Of a DNA stretch of 64,000 bases, positions 1 to 8,069 are shown piece after piece; the stretch's first letter is position 1; each line of letters opens with the position of its first letter. The notes below the pieces were generated by a model. That model was given only the letters and a program-made list of their open reading frames with translations, was not told the origin of the DNA and ran no database searches. Source of the stretch: Notoacmeibacter ruber (GTDB taxonomy: Bacteria > Pseudomonadota > Alphaproteobacteria > Rhizobiales > Rhizobiaceae); contig NZ_RCWN01000002.1 in assembly GCF_003668555.1 (NCBI RefSeq), forward strand, positions 90,123-154,122. Direction: 5' to 3'. Position numbers and translations under genes: made by a program.

Positions 1-1067
1 TCGTAGCCCAGTTGCAGCACCAGCGGCAGGACCACGGGCACGGTCAGGATCAGGATCGCGATCTGGTCCATGAAGAAGCCCAGGATCAGATAGCCCAGCA
101 GGATCACCGCCAGGATCACCCAGCGAGAGGTCTCCAGCCCACCGACCCACATGGTGAGGTCGTTTGTCACCCGGGTCAGGGTGAAGAAGTATCCGAAGAT
201 ATGCGCGCCCATGATGATGAACAGCACCATGCAGGTCGTCTGCGCCGCCGAGCGCAGGGCGCGCAGGGCATTGGCAGGGGTCAGCTGGCGTTCCCAGGCG
301 GCGATCAGCATGGCGCAGAAAGCGCCGATGCCCGAGGCCTCGGTGGGGGTGGCGATGCCGGAATAGATCGTGCCGGTGACGGCAAAGAACAGCACCAGCA
401 CCAGCCAGACCCGCTTCAGCGAGGCGAGTTTCTGACCGAAGGAATAGGATTGGCCGGCCGGTGCCGATTCCGGGTCGCGCCAGACCAGATAGGCGATGGT
501 CAGGATGATGGTCAGGGTGACGATGATGCCAGGGATCACGCCGCCGACCAGCAGCGCCCCGATCGGGATGTCGGCGATGATCCCGTAGAGGATCAGCGCG
601 ATCGACGGCGGAATCAGCATGGCCAGCGTGCCCGAGATGGCGACCACGCCGCAGGCCAGCTTCGGCTCGTAGCCTTCCTTCAGCATCGCCGGGATCGAGG
701 TCGAGGCCAGGGTGGCCGCCGCGGCGGTCGAAGAGCCCGAGATGGCGCCGAACCCCGCGCCCGCCAGGGCGGTGGCCATGGCGACCCCGCCACGCAGCCG
801 CCCGACCCAGACGGTCGCGGCGCGGAACAGGTCGTTGGCCACGCCCGAGATGATGACGAATTCCGCCATCAGCAGGAACATCGGAATGGTGATGATCTCG
901 TAGTCATTGGCGGTCGACAGCGGCGTCGTCTTCAGGATGCCGCGCAGGATCGGCCAGCCGCCGAAGAGGTAGAGGCCGACGGCGCCGGAGACGCCCATGG
1001 CCAAGGCGACCGGCAGGCCGAAGACCAGCATGGCGACGAGAACGACAAGGGCGATGGTCACGGTCAT
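1..1067 (-). CDS. dctM: TRAP transporter large permease (DctM family), C-terminus outside window
   Basis: Large membrane subunit of a tripartite ATP-independent periplasmic transporter, which couples solute uptake to a sodium gradient. The protein starts MTVTIALVVLVAMLVFGLPV and is a run of hydrophobic helices. Family-typical stretches are the IPMFLLMAEF segment, the GAGFGAISGSSTAAAATLAS segment and the SGTLAMLIPPSIALILYGI segment. The ATG at 1067 overlaps the stop of the small permease gene by four bases (ATGA), so the two are translationally coupled. About 355 residues are visible; the family is usually about 425, so the C-terminus lies beyond position 1. Substrate inferred from neighbours: a small dicarboxylate. 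Confidence 0.93.
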   Translation of the reverse strand, partial: MTVTIALVVLVAMLVFGLPVALAMGVSGAVGLYLFGGWPILRGILKTTPLSTANDYEIITIPMFLLMAEFVIISGVANDLFRAATVWVGRLRGGVAMATALAGAGFGAISGSSTAAAATLASTSIPAMLKEGYEPKLACGVVAISGTLAMLIPPSIALILYGIIADIPIGALLVGGVIPGIIVTLTIILTIAYLVWRDPESAPAGQSYSFGQKLASLKRVWLVLVLFFAVTGTIYSGIATPTEASGIGAFCAMLIAAWERQLTPANALRALRSAAQTTCMVLFIIMGAHIFGYFFTLTRVTNDLTMWVGGLETSRWVILAVILLGYLILGFFMDQIAILILTVPVVLPLVLQLGY

Positions 1068-1651
1068 TCTGTGGGCTCCGTCGTCGGCCGCGCGGTGACC
1101 GGCGGCGGGGGCGTTTCGACCATGTCGCGGCCGGACGCGGCCGAGGCCGTGTGAAAGAGCGCCCGGTAAAGGCAGCGCAGCACCAGCACCCCCATGCCGA
1201 GGGCCAGCACCGCATGGGCCACCCATATCTGGAAGGGCACGACGCCGGCGATGCGGTCATCGGCCATGAACGCCTCTTCCGCCTGCCAGAATTCCAGCCA
1301 GGCGATCGCCGCCAGCAGCACCGTCCCGGCGCCGAAGCCTAGGGCCTGGCCCGCGTGGCGCAGGCGGTGCGGGATCAGCGGCACGAAGACATCCAGCGCG
1401 ATATGGCCGTGATTGTGCATCGTGTCCGACAGGGCGAAGAAGAAGACCGCCCCGACCAGGTAGAGGCCGATCAGGTCAAACGACCAGATCAGCGGGGCGG
1501 CGAAGACGTAGCGCAGGATCACGTCCAGCATGACGATGCACATGATCGCCGCCATCGCCAGCGCCGACAGCGTGACCAGCGCGCCTTCCAGACGCGTCAG
1601 TCCGGCGGATAGCGCGTTCAGTGGTTCTTGGTTTCCTCCCGGTGCGGCCAT
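1064..1651 (-). CDS. dctQ: TRAP transporter small permease (DctQ family)
   Basis: A 195-residue inner-membrane protein with four predicted helices (about residues 25-48, 55-75, 98-120 and 138-160), which is the plan of the TRAP small subunit. The segment VMLDVILRYVFAAPLIWSFD matches the first two helices of DctQ proteins. The C-terminal tail of about 35 residues is Pro/Thr-rich and probably cytoplasmic. It lies 12 bp after the lyase gene and overlaps dctM by 4 bp, so it belongs to the same operon. The periplasmic binding subunit is not in the visible part and may lie beyond position 1. Confidence 0.9.
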   Translation of the reverse strand: MAAPGGNQEPLNALSAGLTRLEGALVTLSALAMAAIMCIVMLDVILRYVFAAPLIWSFDLIGLYLVGAVFFFALSDTMHNHGHIALDVFVPLIPHRLRHAGQALGFGAGTVLLAAIAWLEFWQAEEAFMADDRIAGVVPFQIWVAHAVLALGMGVLVLRCLYRALFHTASAASGRDMVETPPPPVTARPTTEPTE

Positions 1652-1663
1652 GGTCTCCTCTCC

Positions 1664-2521
1664 TCAGCCCGTCTGTCCGGCCATCGCCATGATCTTGCGC
1701 GCCGCCCGTTCATGGGGCTTGTCGATCATCTGGCCGTCGATGCGCACGACCCCGGCGGCGGGATCGGCGGCGAAGGCGTCCAGCACCTTCCTGGCCCAGG
1801 CCAACTCTGCCTCGCCCGGGGTGAAGACGGTGTTGACCGCCGCCACATGTTTTGGATGGATCACCGCCTTGGCGCCGAAGCCGTCGCGACGCGCCTCGCG
1901 CGCCTCCGTCTCGACCACCGACAGGTCATCGAGGACGGCACAGATGCTGTCGACGGGCACGACGCCCGCCGCCGCCGCGCCCGCGAGGCAAAGGTTGCGC
2001 GCCAGGCGGAAAGGCTCGTGATAGCCTTGTCTGGCGCCGTTTTCCTGCGCCCCCAGCGAGGCCGCCAGATCCTCGGCGCCCCACATCATGCCCCAGAGCC
2101 GCTCATCCGCGCCGGCATAGTCGCCGATGGTGAAGAGCGAGGCGGCGGTTTCCGTCGCGATGGCCAGGATGCGCACCGGCGCCAGGCCATGGGTGGCTTC
2201 GAAGGCGGCCAGGTAATGCGCCACCCGGTCCAGATCGGCGGGGCCTTCGCATTTCGGAAGGACGATCCCGTCGGGGCGATGCGGCATGACGGCGGACAGA
2301 TCGGTCAGGGTCAACCCGGTGTCCAGCGCGTTGATCCGCACGAACAGGGCCTTGCCGTTCCGCTCGCCCGCCAGCATCTGGCCGACCGTCTGCCGCGCCT
2401 CCTCCTTGGCGGGCAGGGCGACACTGTCCTCCAGGTCGAGGATCAGCGCGTCTGCCTCACCGGCGACGGCCTTGTCGAACTTACGCCGGCTGTCGCCGGG
2501 GACGAAGAGGAAGGACCGCAT
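1664..2521 (-). CDS. HpcH/HpaI (CitE-like) CoA-ester lyase
   Basis: Predicted aldolase-type lyase that splits a beta-hydroxyacyl-CoA such as citramalyl-CoA or malyl-CoA. At 285 residues it has the usual CitE-like length. It carries SFLFVPGDSRRKFDKA at the N-terminus, the acidic LILDLEDSV metal-site strand, the VRIN strand, the LPKCEGPADLD motif and the ATETAASLF strand. The start at 2521 is chosen because it gives the conserved MRSFLFVPG N-terminus and an ATGA overlap with the MaoC gene; the frame is open further upstream but only as antisense of that gene. Together with the CoA-transferase and the hydratase it completes a transferase-hydratase-lyase module. Confidence 0.9.
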   Translation of the reverse strand: MRSFLFVPGDSRRKFDKAVAGEADALILDLEDSVALPAKEEARQTVGQMLAGERNGKALFVRINALDTGLTLTDLSAVMPHRPDGIVLPKCEGPADLDRVAHYLAAFEATHGLAPVRILAIATETAASLFTIGDYAGADERLWGMMWGAEDLAASLGAQENGARQGYHEPFRLARNLCLAGAAAAGVVPVDSICAVLDDLSVVETEAREARRDGFGAKAVIHPKHVAAVNTVFTPGEAELAWARKVLDAFAADPAAGVVRIDGQMIDKPHERAARKIMAMAGQTG

Positions 2522-2979
2522 CACGCCGCCTCCGGTCGCATCCGCATCAGTGCCATGCGCTTGCAGCGGGCGACCACGGTGTCGTCCTGCTTCAGGCAGA
2601 TATGCTCGAACTCGACCAGGCCCTGCGTGGGGCGCGATTTCGACGGGCGCACCGACAGCACGGTGGTTTCCGACCGCAGGGTGTCGCCGTTGAACACCGG
2701 CGCGGGAAAGGTCACCTCGGAAAAGCCGAGGTTGCCGACGGTGGTCCCCAGGGTGGTGTCCTGTACCGTCATCCCCACCATGATGGCGAAGGTGAACATC
2801 GAGTTGAACAGCGGCTGGCCCCATTCCGTCGACTTGGAGAAATGCGCGTCGATATGCAGGGGCTGCGGGTTCATCGACATCAGCGAGAAGGTGATGTTGT
2901 CAGATTCCGTCACCGTGCGTGTCAGCTCGTGGCGGAAATGCTGTCCTTGGTGGAATTCTTCGAACCAGAGTCCGGCCAT
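2521..2979 (-). CDS. MaoC-family hydratase
   Basis: Single hot-dog-fold enoyl-CoA hydratase of 152 residues. The hydratase signature appears as DNITFSLMSMNPQPLHID, with the catalytic Asp and His positions of the (R)-hydratase motif in the DN..F and N..P.H elements. The start at 2979 is preferred over an upstream in-frame Met because an AAAGGA ribosome site sits about 10 bases before it and family members begin with a short GLWFEEF-like segment. It overlaps the lyase start by one ATGA and follows the acyl-CoA dehydrogenase by 11 bp. Expected role: hydrate the enoyl-CoA formed by the dehydrogenase to give the hydroxyacyl-CoA for the CitE-like lyase. Confidence 0.9.
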   Translation of the reverse strand: MAGLWFEEFHQGQHFRHELTRTVTESDNITFSLMSMNPQPLHIDAHFSKSTEWGQPLFNSMFTFAIMVGMTVQDTTLGTTVGNLGFSEVTFPAPVFNGDTLRSETTVLSVRPSKSRPTQGLVEFEHICLKQDDTVVARCKRMALMRMRPEAA

Positions 2980-2990
2980 CTTCTTGTCCT

Positions 2991-4157
2991 TTAATACGAC
3001 TTCGGCAGGCCCAGCACGCGCTCTGCGATATAGCACAGTGCGAGTTGGGGAGAGATCGGGGCGATCCGCGGGATCAGGCTTTCGCGCAGGTAGCGTTCGA
3101 CGTGGTATTCCTTGGCATAGCCAAAGCCGCCGTGTGTCATCACCGCCTGCTGACAGGCGTTGAAACCGGCCTCGCCGGCGAGGTATTTTGCCATGTTGGC
3201 CGAGGCGCCGCAGGGCAGGCCGTTGTCGTATTCCCAGGCGGCCTTCATGGTCAGCAGCCAGGCCGCCTCGAGTTCCGACTGGCAGATCGCCAGGGGATGC
3301 TGGATCGCCTGGTTCTGCCCGATGGGCCGGTTGAAGACATTGCGTTCCTTGGCATAGCCCGTGGCCTTGCGCAGGGCGGCAAAGCCCAGGCCCACGGCCT
3401 CGGCGGCGATCAGGATCCGCTCGGGGTTCATGCCTTGCAGGATCATGCGGAAGCCCTCGCCCTCTTCGCCGATGCGGTCGGTCTCGGGGATCTCGAAATC
3501 CTCGAAGAACAGCTCGTTGGAATCCACCGCCTTGCGGCCCATCTTCTCGATCACCGACACCTTGATCCGCTCCCGGTCGAAGGGGGTGTAGAAGAGCGAC
3601 AGGCCCTGCGTCGGCTTGCTGACCTCCTCCAGCGGCGTGGTGCGTGCCAGCAGCAGGATGTTGTCGGCCACCTGCGCGGTGGAGATCCAGACCTTCTGAC
3701 CGTTCACCACGTAGCGGTCGCCGCGTTTCTCGGCGCGCAGCTTCAACTGGGTGGTGTTGAGCCCGGTATTGGGTTCGGTCACCCCGAAACAGGCCTTTTC
3801 CCGGCCCTCGGCCATGGGGAGGATCATCCGTGCCTTCTGGTCCTCGGTGCCGAAGATATCGACCGGCTTCAGCCCGAAGATATTGATATGCACCGCCGAG
3901 GCGCCCGACAGGCCCGCGCCGCTTTCGGCGATGGTGCGCATCATGATCGCCGCCTCGGCGACGCCCAGACCGGCGCCGCCCTGGGCCTCGGCGGTGCAGA
4001 TGCCCAGCCAGCCCTCGCTGGCCAGCGCCTCGTAGAAGTCATCGGGGAAGCCGCCGTCGCGGTCCTTCCTCAGCCAGTAGTCGTCCCCGAACCTGTCGCA
4101 GATGCGCTCGATCGCGGCCTTGATCGCCTGTTGATCCTCGGTCAGCGTAAAATCCAT
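2991..4157 (-). CDS. acyl-CoA dehydrogenase
   Basis: FAD-dependent acyl-CoA dehydrogenase of 388 residues, full length for the family. Visible family elements are the N-terminal helical domain (FTLTEDQQAIKAAIERIC), the beta-domain signatures KACFGVTEPNTGLNTTQLKL and YVVNGQKVWISTAQVAD, and the C-terminal segments RPIGQNQAIQHPLA and MTHGGFGYAKEYHVERYLRE. It is separated by a single base from the CoA-transferase gene upstream. In this operon it probably oxidises the acyl-CoA made by the CaiB-like enzyme to the enoyl-CoA used by MaoC. Substrate chain length cannot be read from sequence; the dicarboxylate idea rests on context. Confidence 0.93.
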   Translation of the reverse strand: MDFTLTEDQQAIKAAIERICDRFGDDYWLRKDRDGGFPDDFYEALASEGWLGICTAEAQGGAGLGVAEAAIMMRTIAESGAGLSGASAVHINIFGLKPVDIFGTEDQKARMILPMAEGREKACFGVTEPNTGLNTTQLKLRAEKRGDRYVVNGQKVWISTAQVADNILLLARTTPLEEVSKPTQGLSLFYTPFDRERIKVSVIEKMGRKAVDSNELFFEDFEIPETDRIGEEGEGFRMILQGMNPERILIAAEAVGLGFAALRKATGYAKERNVFNRPIGQNQAIQHPLAICQSELEAAWLLTMKAAWEYDNGLPCGASANMAKYLAGEAGFNACQQAVMTHGGFGYAKEYHVERYLRESLIPRIAPISPQLALCYIAERVLGLPKSY

Positions 4158-4158
4158 C

Positions 4159-5361
4159 TCAGGCCCTCTTCGGTAGTGTCACGGCGCCCGCGTCTACAAG
4201 CGCGGCAATATCGGTGTCGCTGAACCCCATCCGGGTCAGCACCGCCTCTCCGTCCGCCCCGAGGCGGGGCGCGGGTTTCTCGGGCCGGGCCGGGGTGCGC
4301 GAAAAGCGCGTCGGCACCGCCATCTGGCGCAGGCGGCCTTCGGTCGGATGGTCGAATTCCTCGAAAAAGCCGGTCTCGCGCAGGTGCGGATCCTCCAGCG
4401 CGGATTCGAAGCTGTGCATCGGCATGGCGGGCACGTCGGCGCGGTCGAACAGCGCCAGCCACTCGTCGGTGGTGCGCGTCTTCATCAGCTCGCCCAGCTC
4501 GGCATAGACCTCGTCGATATGCTCCATCCGGGCGGCAAAGCTGACATAGCGGGGGTCGGAGGCGGGCATATCGGGACGGCCCAGCTCGCGGAAGAAGCGT
4601 TCCCAGTGGCCGTCGTTGTAGATCAGGGCGCAGACATAGCCGTCCTTGGTCTGGTAGGGGCGGCGGTCGGGCGACAGGTGGCGGCGGTAACCGCCCGCGT
4701 CCAGCGGCGGCTCGAAGGTCAGCCCCTGCATGTGGTCGGCCAGGATCATCGACAGCATGGTCTCGAACATCGGCACTTCGATCTTCTGCCCCCGGCCGGA
4801 GCGGGCGCGTTCGATGATCGCCGCCAGCACGCCGTTGACGGCCGACATGCCGACGATGCGATCGGCGATGGCGGAGGGAACATAGGCGGGGGCCTGGCCT
4901 GCGCGCTGGAAAGCGTAGGGAATGCAGGCGCCGCCCTGGATCAGGTCGTCATAGGCAGGCCGCGCGGCATAGGGCCCGGTCTGGTCGAAGCCGACCAGCG
5001 CGGCGTAGATCAGCCGCGGGTTGGCCTCGCTCAGCACCTCCCAGGTCAGCCCCAGGCGATCCATCTTGCGCGGGCGCACGTTGGTCAGCAGGACATCGCT
5101 GTCGGCCACCATGCGCAACAGCGCCGCGCGCCCCGCCTCCGTCTTCAGGTTCAGCACGATGCTGTCCTTCGAGCGGTTGGAGTTGAGGTAGATCGCCCCC
5201 ATCCCCTCGTGCCGGGCGGGCCGGATTTCCCGGACGAGATCCCCTGTCGGCGCCTCGACCTTGATCACCTCGGCGCCATAATCGCCCAGGATCTGCGTCG
5301 CGTAAGGCCCCATCAGAACAGAGCTGAGGTCGAGGACACGTATCCCCTCCAGCGGTCCCAT
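4159..5361 (-). CDS. CaiB/BaiF family CoA-transferase
   Basis: Class III CoA-transferase of 400 residues, which moves CoA between carboxylic acids. It starts MGPLEGIRVLDLSSVLMGPY and has the family motifs DYGAEVIKVEAPTGD, NRSKDSIVLNLKTEAG and YDDLIQGGACIPY; the Asp in the YDD element corresponds to the catalytic aspartate of the formyl-CoA transferase family. A GGGAGGAG ribosome site lies just upstream. It is the first gene of the minus-strand operon and is divergent from iclR. Its leader is short and abuts the palindrome at 5382-5403, so IclR-type repression of the operon is likely. Confidence 0.92.
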   Translation of the reverse strand: MGPLEGIRVLDLSSVLMGPYATQILGDYGAEVIKVEAPTGDLVREIRPARHEGMGAIYLNSNRSKDSIVLNLKTEAGRAALLRMVADSDVLLTNVRPRKMDRLGLTWEVLSEANPRLIYAALVGFDQTGPYAARPAYDDLIQGGACIPYAFQRAGQAPAYVPSAIADRIVGMSAVNGVLAAIIERARSGRGQKIEVPMFETMLSMILADHMQGLTFEPPLDAGGYRRHLSPDRRPYQTKDGYVCALIYNDGHWERFFRELGRPDMPASDPRYVSFAARMEHIDEVYAELGELMKTRTTDEWLALFDRADVPAMPMHSFESALEDPHLRETGFFEEFDHPTEGRLRQMAVPTRFSRTPARPEKPAPRLGADGEAVLTRMGFSDTDIAALVDAGAVTLPKRA

Positions 5362-5381
5362 CTTGTCGTCTCCTCCCTATA

Positions 5382-5403
5382 TTTGTACATATATATGGAC
5401 AAA
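5382..5403. promoter_or_regulatory. near-perfect palindrome, candidate IclR operator
   Basis: A 22-bp inverted repeat with arms TTTGT and ACAAA around a CATATATATG core; only one base pair is mismatched. It lies about 20 bp upstream of the CoA-transferase start and about 90 bp upstream of iclR, in the only space shared by the two divergent units. IclR-family proteins typically bind short palindromes near their own promoter. Assignment to this IclR protein is inference. Confidence 0.65.
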
Positions 5404-5494
5404 TACATCAACATTGAGGACAACTAACGCCAAGCCGTCGTACCTTGTCAACTTCGGACTTTCATTCGCGTATCAGTTGAAGGCAGAAACATTC

Positions 5495-6265
5495 ATGGCA
5501 GTCAGACAGATCGAAAACCTCATCGCGCTTCTGGAATATTTTGCCGAGCGGCAGGAGCCTGCGACATTGGCCGACATCGCGCGCGATTTCGGATGGCCCC
5601 GGTCGAGCGCCCATAACATCCTGATAACACTGTCATATGCCGGATATCTCTACGAGCCGAAGGCGCGTGGCGGCTACTACCCGTCCTCGCGCTGGACCCA
5701 GCTTGGCCAGGCCTTTTCCGATGGCGAACCGCTGCCCGAAGCGCTGCGCAACATCATCGTCGACCTGGGCAAGCGGACGGGGGAAACGGCCTGGATCTCG
5801 GCCCCCTCGGGGCTTTACGCGGTCTTCCTGGCGGTGGTCGAATCCCTTGCGGCGGTGCGCTACGCGGCGCAGGTCGGCAACCGGGTGCCGATCCACATCA
5901 CCGCGTCGGGGCAGGCCCTGATGTCGCAGATGCCCGAGCGCGACCGGGAGATTCTGTTGCGCAAGGCTTCCTACGGCAACTGGGGCCGCAATGCCGCGCG
6001 CAGCATCGAGGAGGTGCGCCAGCAGATGGCCGAGGCCGCCGAGCGCGGCTGGTTCAAGTCCGCCTCCTACTTTTCGCCCGACCTGGGTGGGGTGGCGGTG
6101 CCGATCGTGCTGGGCAGCCGGGTCTTCTCGGTCACCGTGGCCGGGCCGATCTACCGCATGGAAGACCGCTTTGCCCCCTATGCGGAAGAGATCTACGCCG
6201 CCATCGCGCGCGAGCTGGGCGCGGATCATTGCGCCCGCACGCTGAAGGGGATCCGACTGCCCTGA
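5495..6265 (+). CDS. IclR-family transcriptional regulator
   Basis: Regulator of 256 residues with an N-terminal winged helix-turn-helix (about residues 5-65, IENLIALLEYFAERQEPATL to SAHNILITLSYAGYL) and a C-terminal IclR effector-binding domain (GETAWISAPSGLYAVFLAVV, HITASGQALMSQMPERDRE, LGGVAVPIVLG). The start at 5495 is chosen because it begins right before the helix-turn-helix; an upstream in-frame start would add 44 residues over the operator. It is divergent from the CoA-transferase operon, so it most likely senses the substrate or a CoA ester of that pathway. Confidence 0.9.
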   Translation: MAVRQIENLIALLEYFAERQEPATLADIARDFGWPRSSAHNILITLSYAGYLYEPKARGGYYPSSRWTQLGQAFSDGEPLPEALRNIIVDLGKRTGETAWISAPSGLYAVFLAVVESLAAVRYAAQVGNRVPIHITASGQALMSQMPERDREILLRKASYGNWGRNAARSIEEVRQQMAEAAERGWFKSASYFSPDLGGVAVPIVLGSRVFSVTVAGPIYRMEDRFAPYAEEIYAAIARELGADHCARTLKGIRLP

Positions 6266-6274
6266 AGGCCCTGC

Positions 6275-6826
6275 CTAGAGCGGCATCGAGGTCAGGCAGC
6301 GCACCAGTTCCAGCGAATTGCGCACGCCGAACCGGGTCATCAGCCGGTTCTTGTGGACATGCACCGTGCGCGGCGAGATCTCGAGCCGCCGGGCGATTTC
6401 CTTTGCCGTCAGTCCCTCGACCAGCAGCACGCCGACCTGCCGTTCGCGGCGCGACAGGGCGGCCACGGGGCGTTCGCGCGACAGATCGGCAAAGCTCCAG
6501 ACGGCGCGGGCCAGGGGCGCGGCGGGGTCCAGCGCCTGGCCCCGCACCCGGCACCAGAACAGCGCGCCATCCTTGCGGCGCATGATCCGTTCATCGGCGT
6601 AATCGCCATGCTGACCCAGCTCGCGCGTCCAGTGCGCGCCGGTCTGGGTGAAGTCGTCCGGAGACGGATAGAGCAGCGCCAGCGAGGCGCCCTCCAGCTC
6701 GGCCACCTCGTAGCCGAAGATCGCCGCGAAGCGGGCGTTCAGCCGCAGCATCTGGCGGTTCTCGGTGTAGACCAGCCCGACGGGCGCATGGTCGAAAATG
6801 GCGCTGTCTGCGATCTGGCCGGTCAT
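6275..6826 (-). CDS. PAS domain plus LuxR-type HTH regulator
   Basis: A 183-residue two-domain regulator. Residues about 8-115 form a PAS domain (FDHAPVGLVYTENRQMLRLNARFAAIFGY, then MRRKDGALFWCRVRGQAL and a FADLSRER end). Residues about 120-180 form a LuxR/FixJ-type helix-turn-helix (LSRRERQVGVLLVEGLTAKE followed by IARRLEISPRTVHVHKNRL). There is no receiver domain. It converges with iclR (9 bp between stops) and is divergent from the thiolase gene. The ligand or cofactor of the PAS domain is not evident. Confidence 0.88.
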   Translation of the reverse strand: MTGQIADSAIFDHAPVGLVYTENRQMLRLNARFAAIFGYEVAELEGASLALLYPSPDDFTQTGAHWTRELGQHGDYADERIMRRKDGALFWCRVRGQALDPAAPLARAVWSFADLSRERPVAALSRRERQVGVLLVEGLTAKEIARRLEISPRTVHVHKNRLMTRFGVRNSLELVRCLTSMPL

Positions 6827-6908
6827 CGGTGGGTTCCGGATTAGGTAACTTTGCGGACTACCCGCGCGCCGCGGCAGGGATAGGATCCGGCGCCAAAGGG
6901 AGGATCAC

Positions 6909-8069
6909 ATGCAACCATGTATTGCTGGCTGGGGCCACACCAAATTCGGCGCGCTGAAGGATCAGGGGCTGGAGGAGCTGATACAGGCCGCCGCGCGGGA
7001 GGCGCTGGATCACGCTGGCGTGGCGCCCGGTGATGTCGACGGTGTCTGGCTGGGGCATTTCAACTCGGGGCTTGTGCCCGACGGCTTTCCCTCTTCGCTG
7101 GTGCTGGGGCTGGATGACGCGCTGCGCTTCACCCCCGCGACCCGCTGCGAGAACGCCTGCGCCTCGGGCTCTGCCGCCATCTGGTCGGCGCTGAACGCCA
7201 TCCGCGCGGGCGAGGCCAGGATCGCCCTAGTGGTCGGGGCCGAGAAGATGACCGACCTCGACACCGCCGGGGTGACCAAGGCGCTGTCCGGGGCGTCCTA
7301 CCAGAAGGAAGAAGCGGGGGTGTCCTTCCCGCAGATCTTCGCGCGGATCGCCGGGCAGTACTTCCAGAGCTACGGCGACCAGTCCCGGACGCTGGCCCGT
7401 ATCGCGGTGAAGAACCATGCCAATGCCATGGCCAACCCCTTGGCACATATGCAGAAAGTGGTGACGCAGGACTTTTGCAACACGATCTCGGAGAAGAACC
7501 CGATGATCGCCGCGCCGCTGCGCATGACCGATTGCTCGCTGATCACCGACGGAGCCGCCGCGCTGGTGATCGTCGCGCCCGAGCTGGCCGGGTCATTCCC
7601 CCGCGCCGTCACCTTCCGTGCCGCGGCGCAGGTGAATGACGTGCTGCCCATGTCGCGCCGCGACATGACCGAGCTGACCGGCCCCCGCGTGGCGTTCGAG
7701 CGCGCCTTTGATCAGGCCGGGGTGGGCCTCGGGGATATCGGTTTCGCCGAGGTGCACGATTGCTTCACCATCGCCGAGCTGATGATCTACGAGGCCATGG
7801 GCCTGACGCCCAAGGGGCAGGGCGCCCGGGCCGTCGCCGAGGGCACGGTGATGAAGGGCGGGCGCATGCCGGTGAATCTCTCCGGCGGGCTCAAGGCCAA
7901 GGGCCACCCGGTGGGCGCCACCGGCGTGTCGATGCATGTGATGGCCGCGCGGCAGGTCACCGGCACCGCCGATGAGATGCAGGCCGAACGCGCCGATCTG
8001 GGGATGGTCTTCAACATGGGCGGCTCCGGCGTGGCGAACTACTGCTCCATCCTGGAGGCGGTGAAATGA
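6909..8069 (+). CDS. thiolase family protein (acetyl-CoA acetyltransferase/SCP2-like)
   Basis: Thiolase-fold enzyme of 386 residues. The nucleophilic Cys lies in ATRCENACASGSAAI, the catalytic His in GLKAKGHPVGATGV, and the second Cys near the C-terminus in GSGVANYCSIL. This spacing is that of SCP2-type thiolases. A GGGAGG ribosome site precedes the ATG. The stop overlaps the acyl-CoA synthetase start (ATGA), giving a two-gene unit. Likely role: thiolytic cleavage or condensation of an acyl-CoA supplied by the adjacent synthetase. Confidence 0.9.
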   Translation: MQPCIAGWGHTKFGALKDQGLEELIQAAAREALDHAGVAPGDVDGVWLGHFNSGLVPDGFPSSLVLGLDDALRFTPATRCENACASGSAAIWSALNAIRAGEARIALVVGAEKMTDLDTAGVTKALSGASYQKEEAGVSFPQIFARIAGQYFQSYGDQSRTLARIAVKNHANAMANPLAHMQKVVTQDFCNTISEKNPMIAAPLRMTDCSLITDGAAALVIVAPELAGSFPRAVTFRAAAQVNDVLPMSRRDMTELTGPRVAFERAFDQAGVGLGDIGFAEVHDCFTIAELMIYEAMGLTPKGQGARAVAEGTVMKGGRMPVNLSGGLKAKGHPVGATGVSMHVMAARQVTGTADEMQAERADLGMVFNMGGSGVANYCSILEAVK

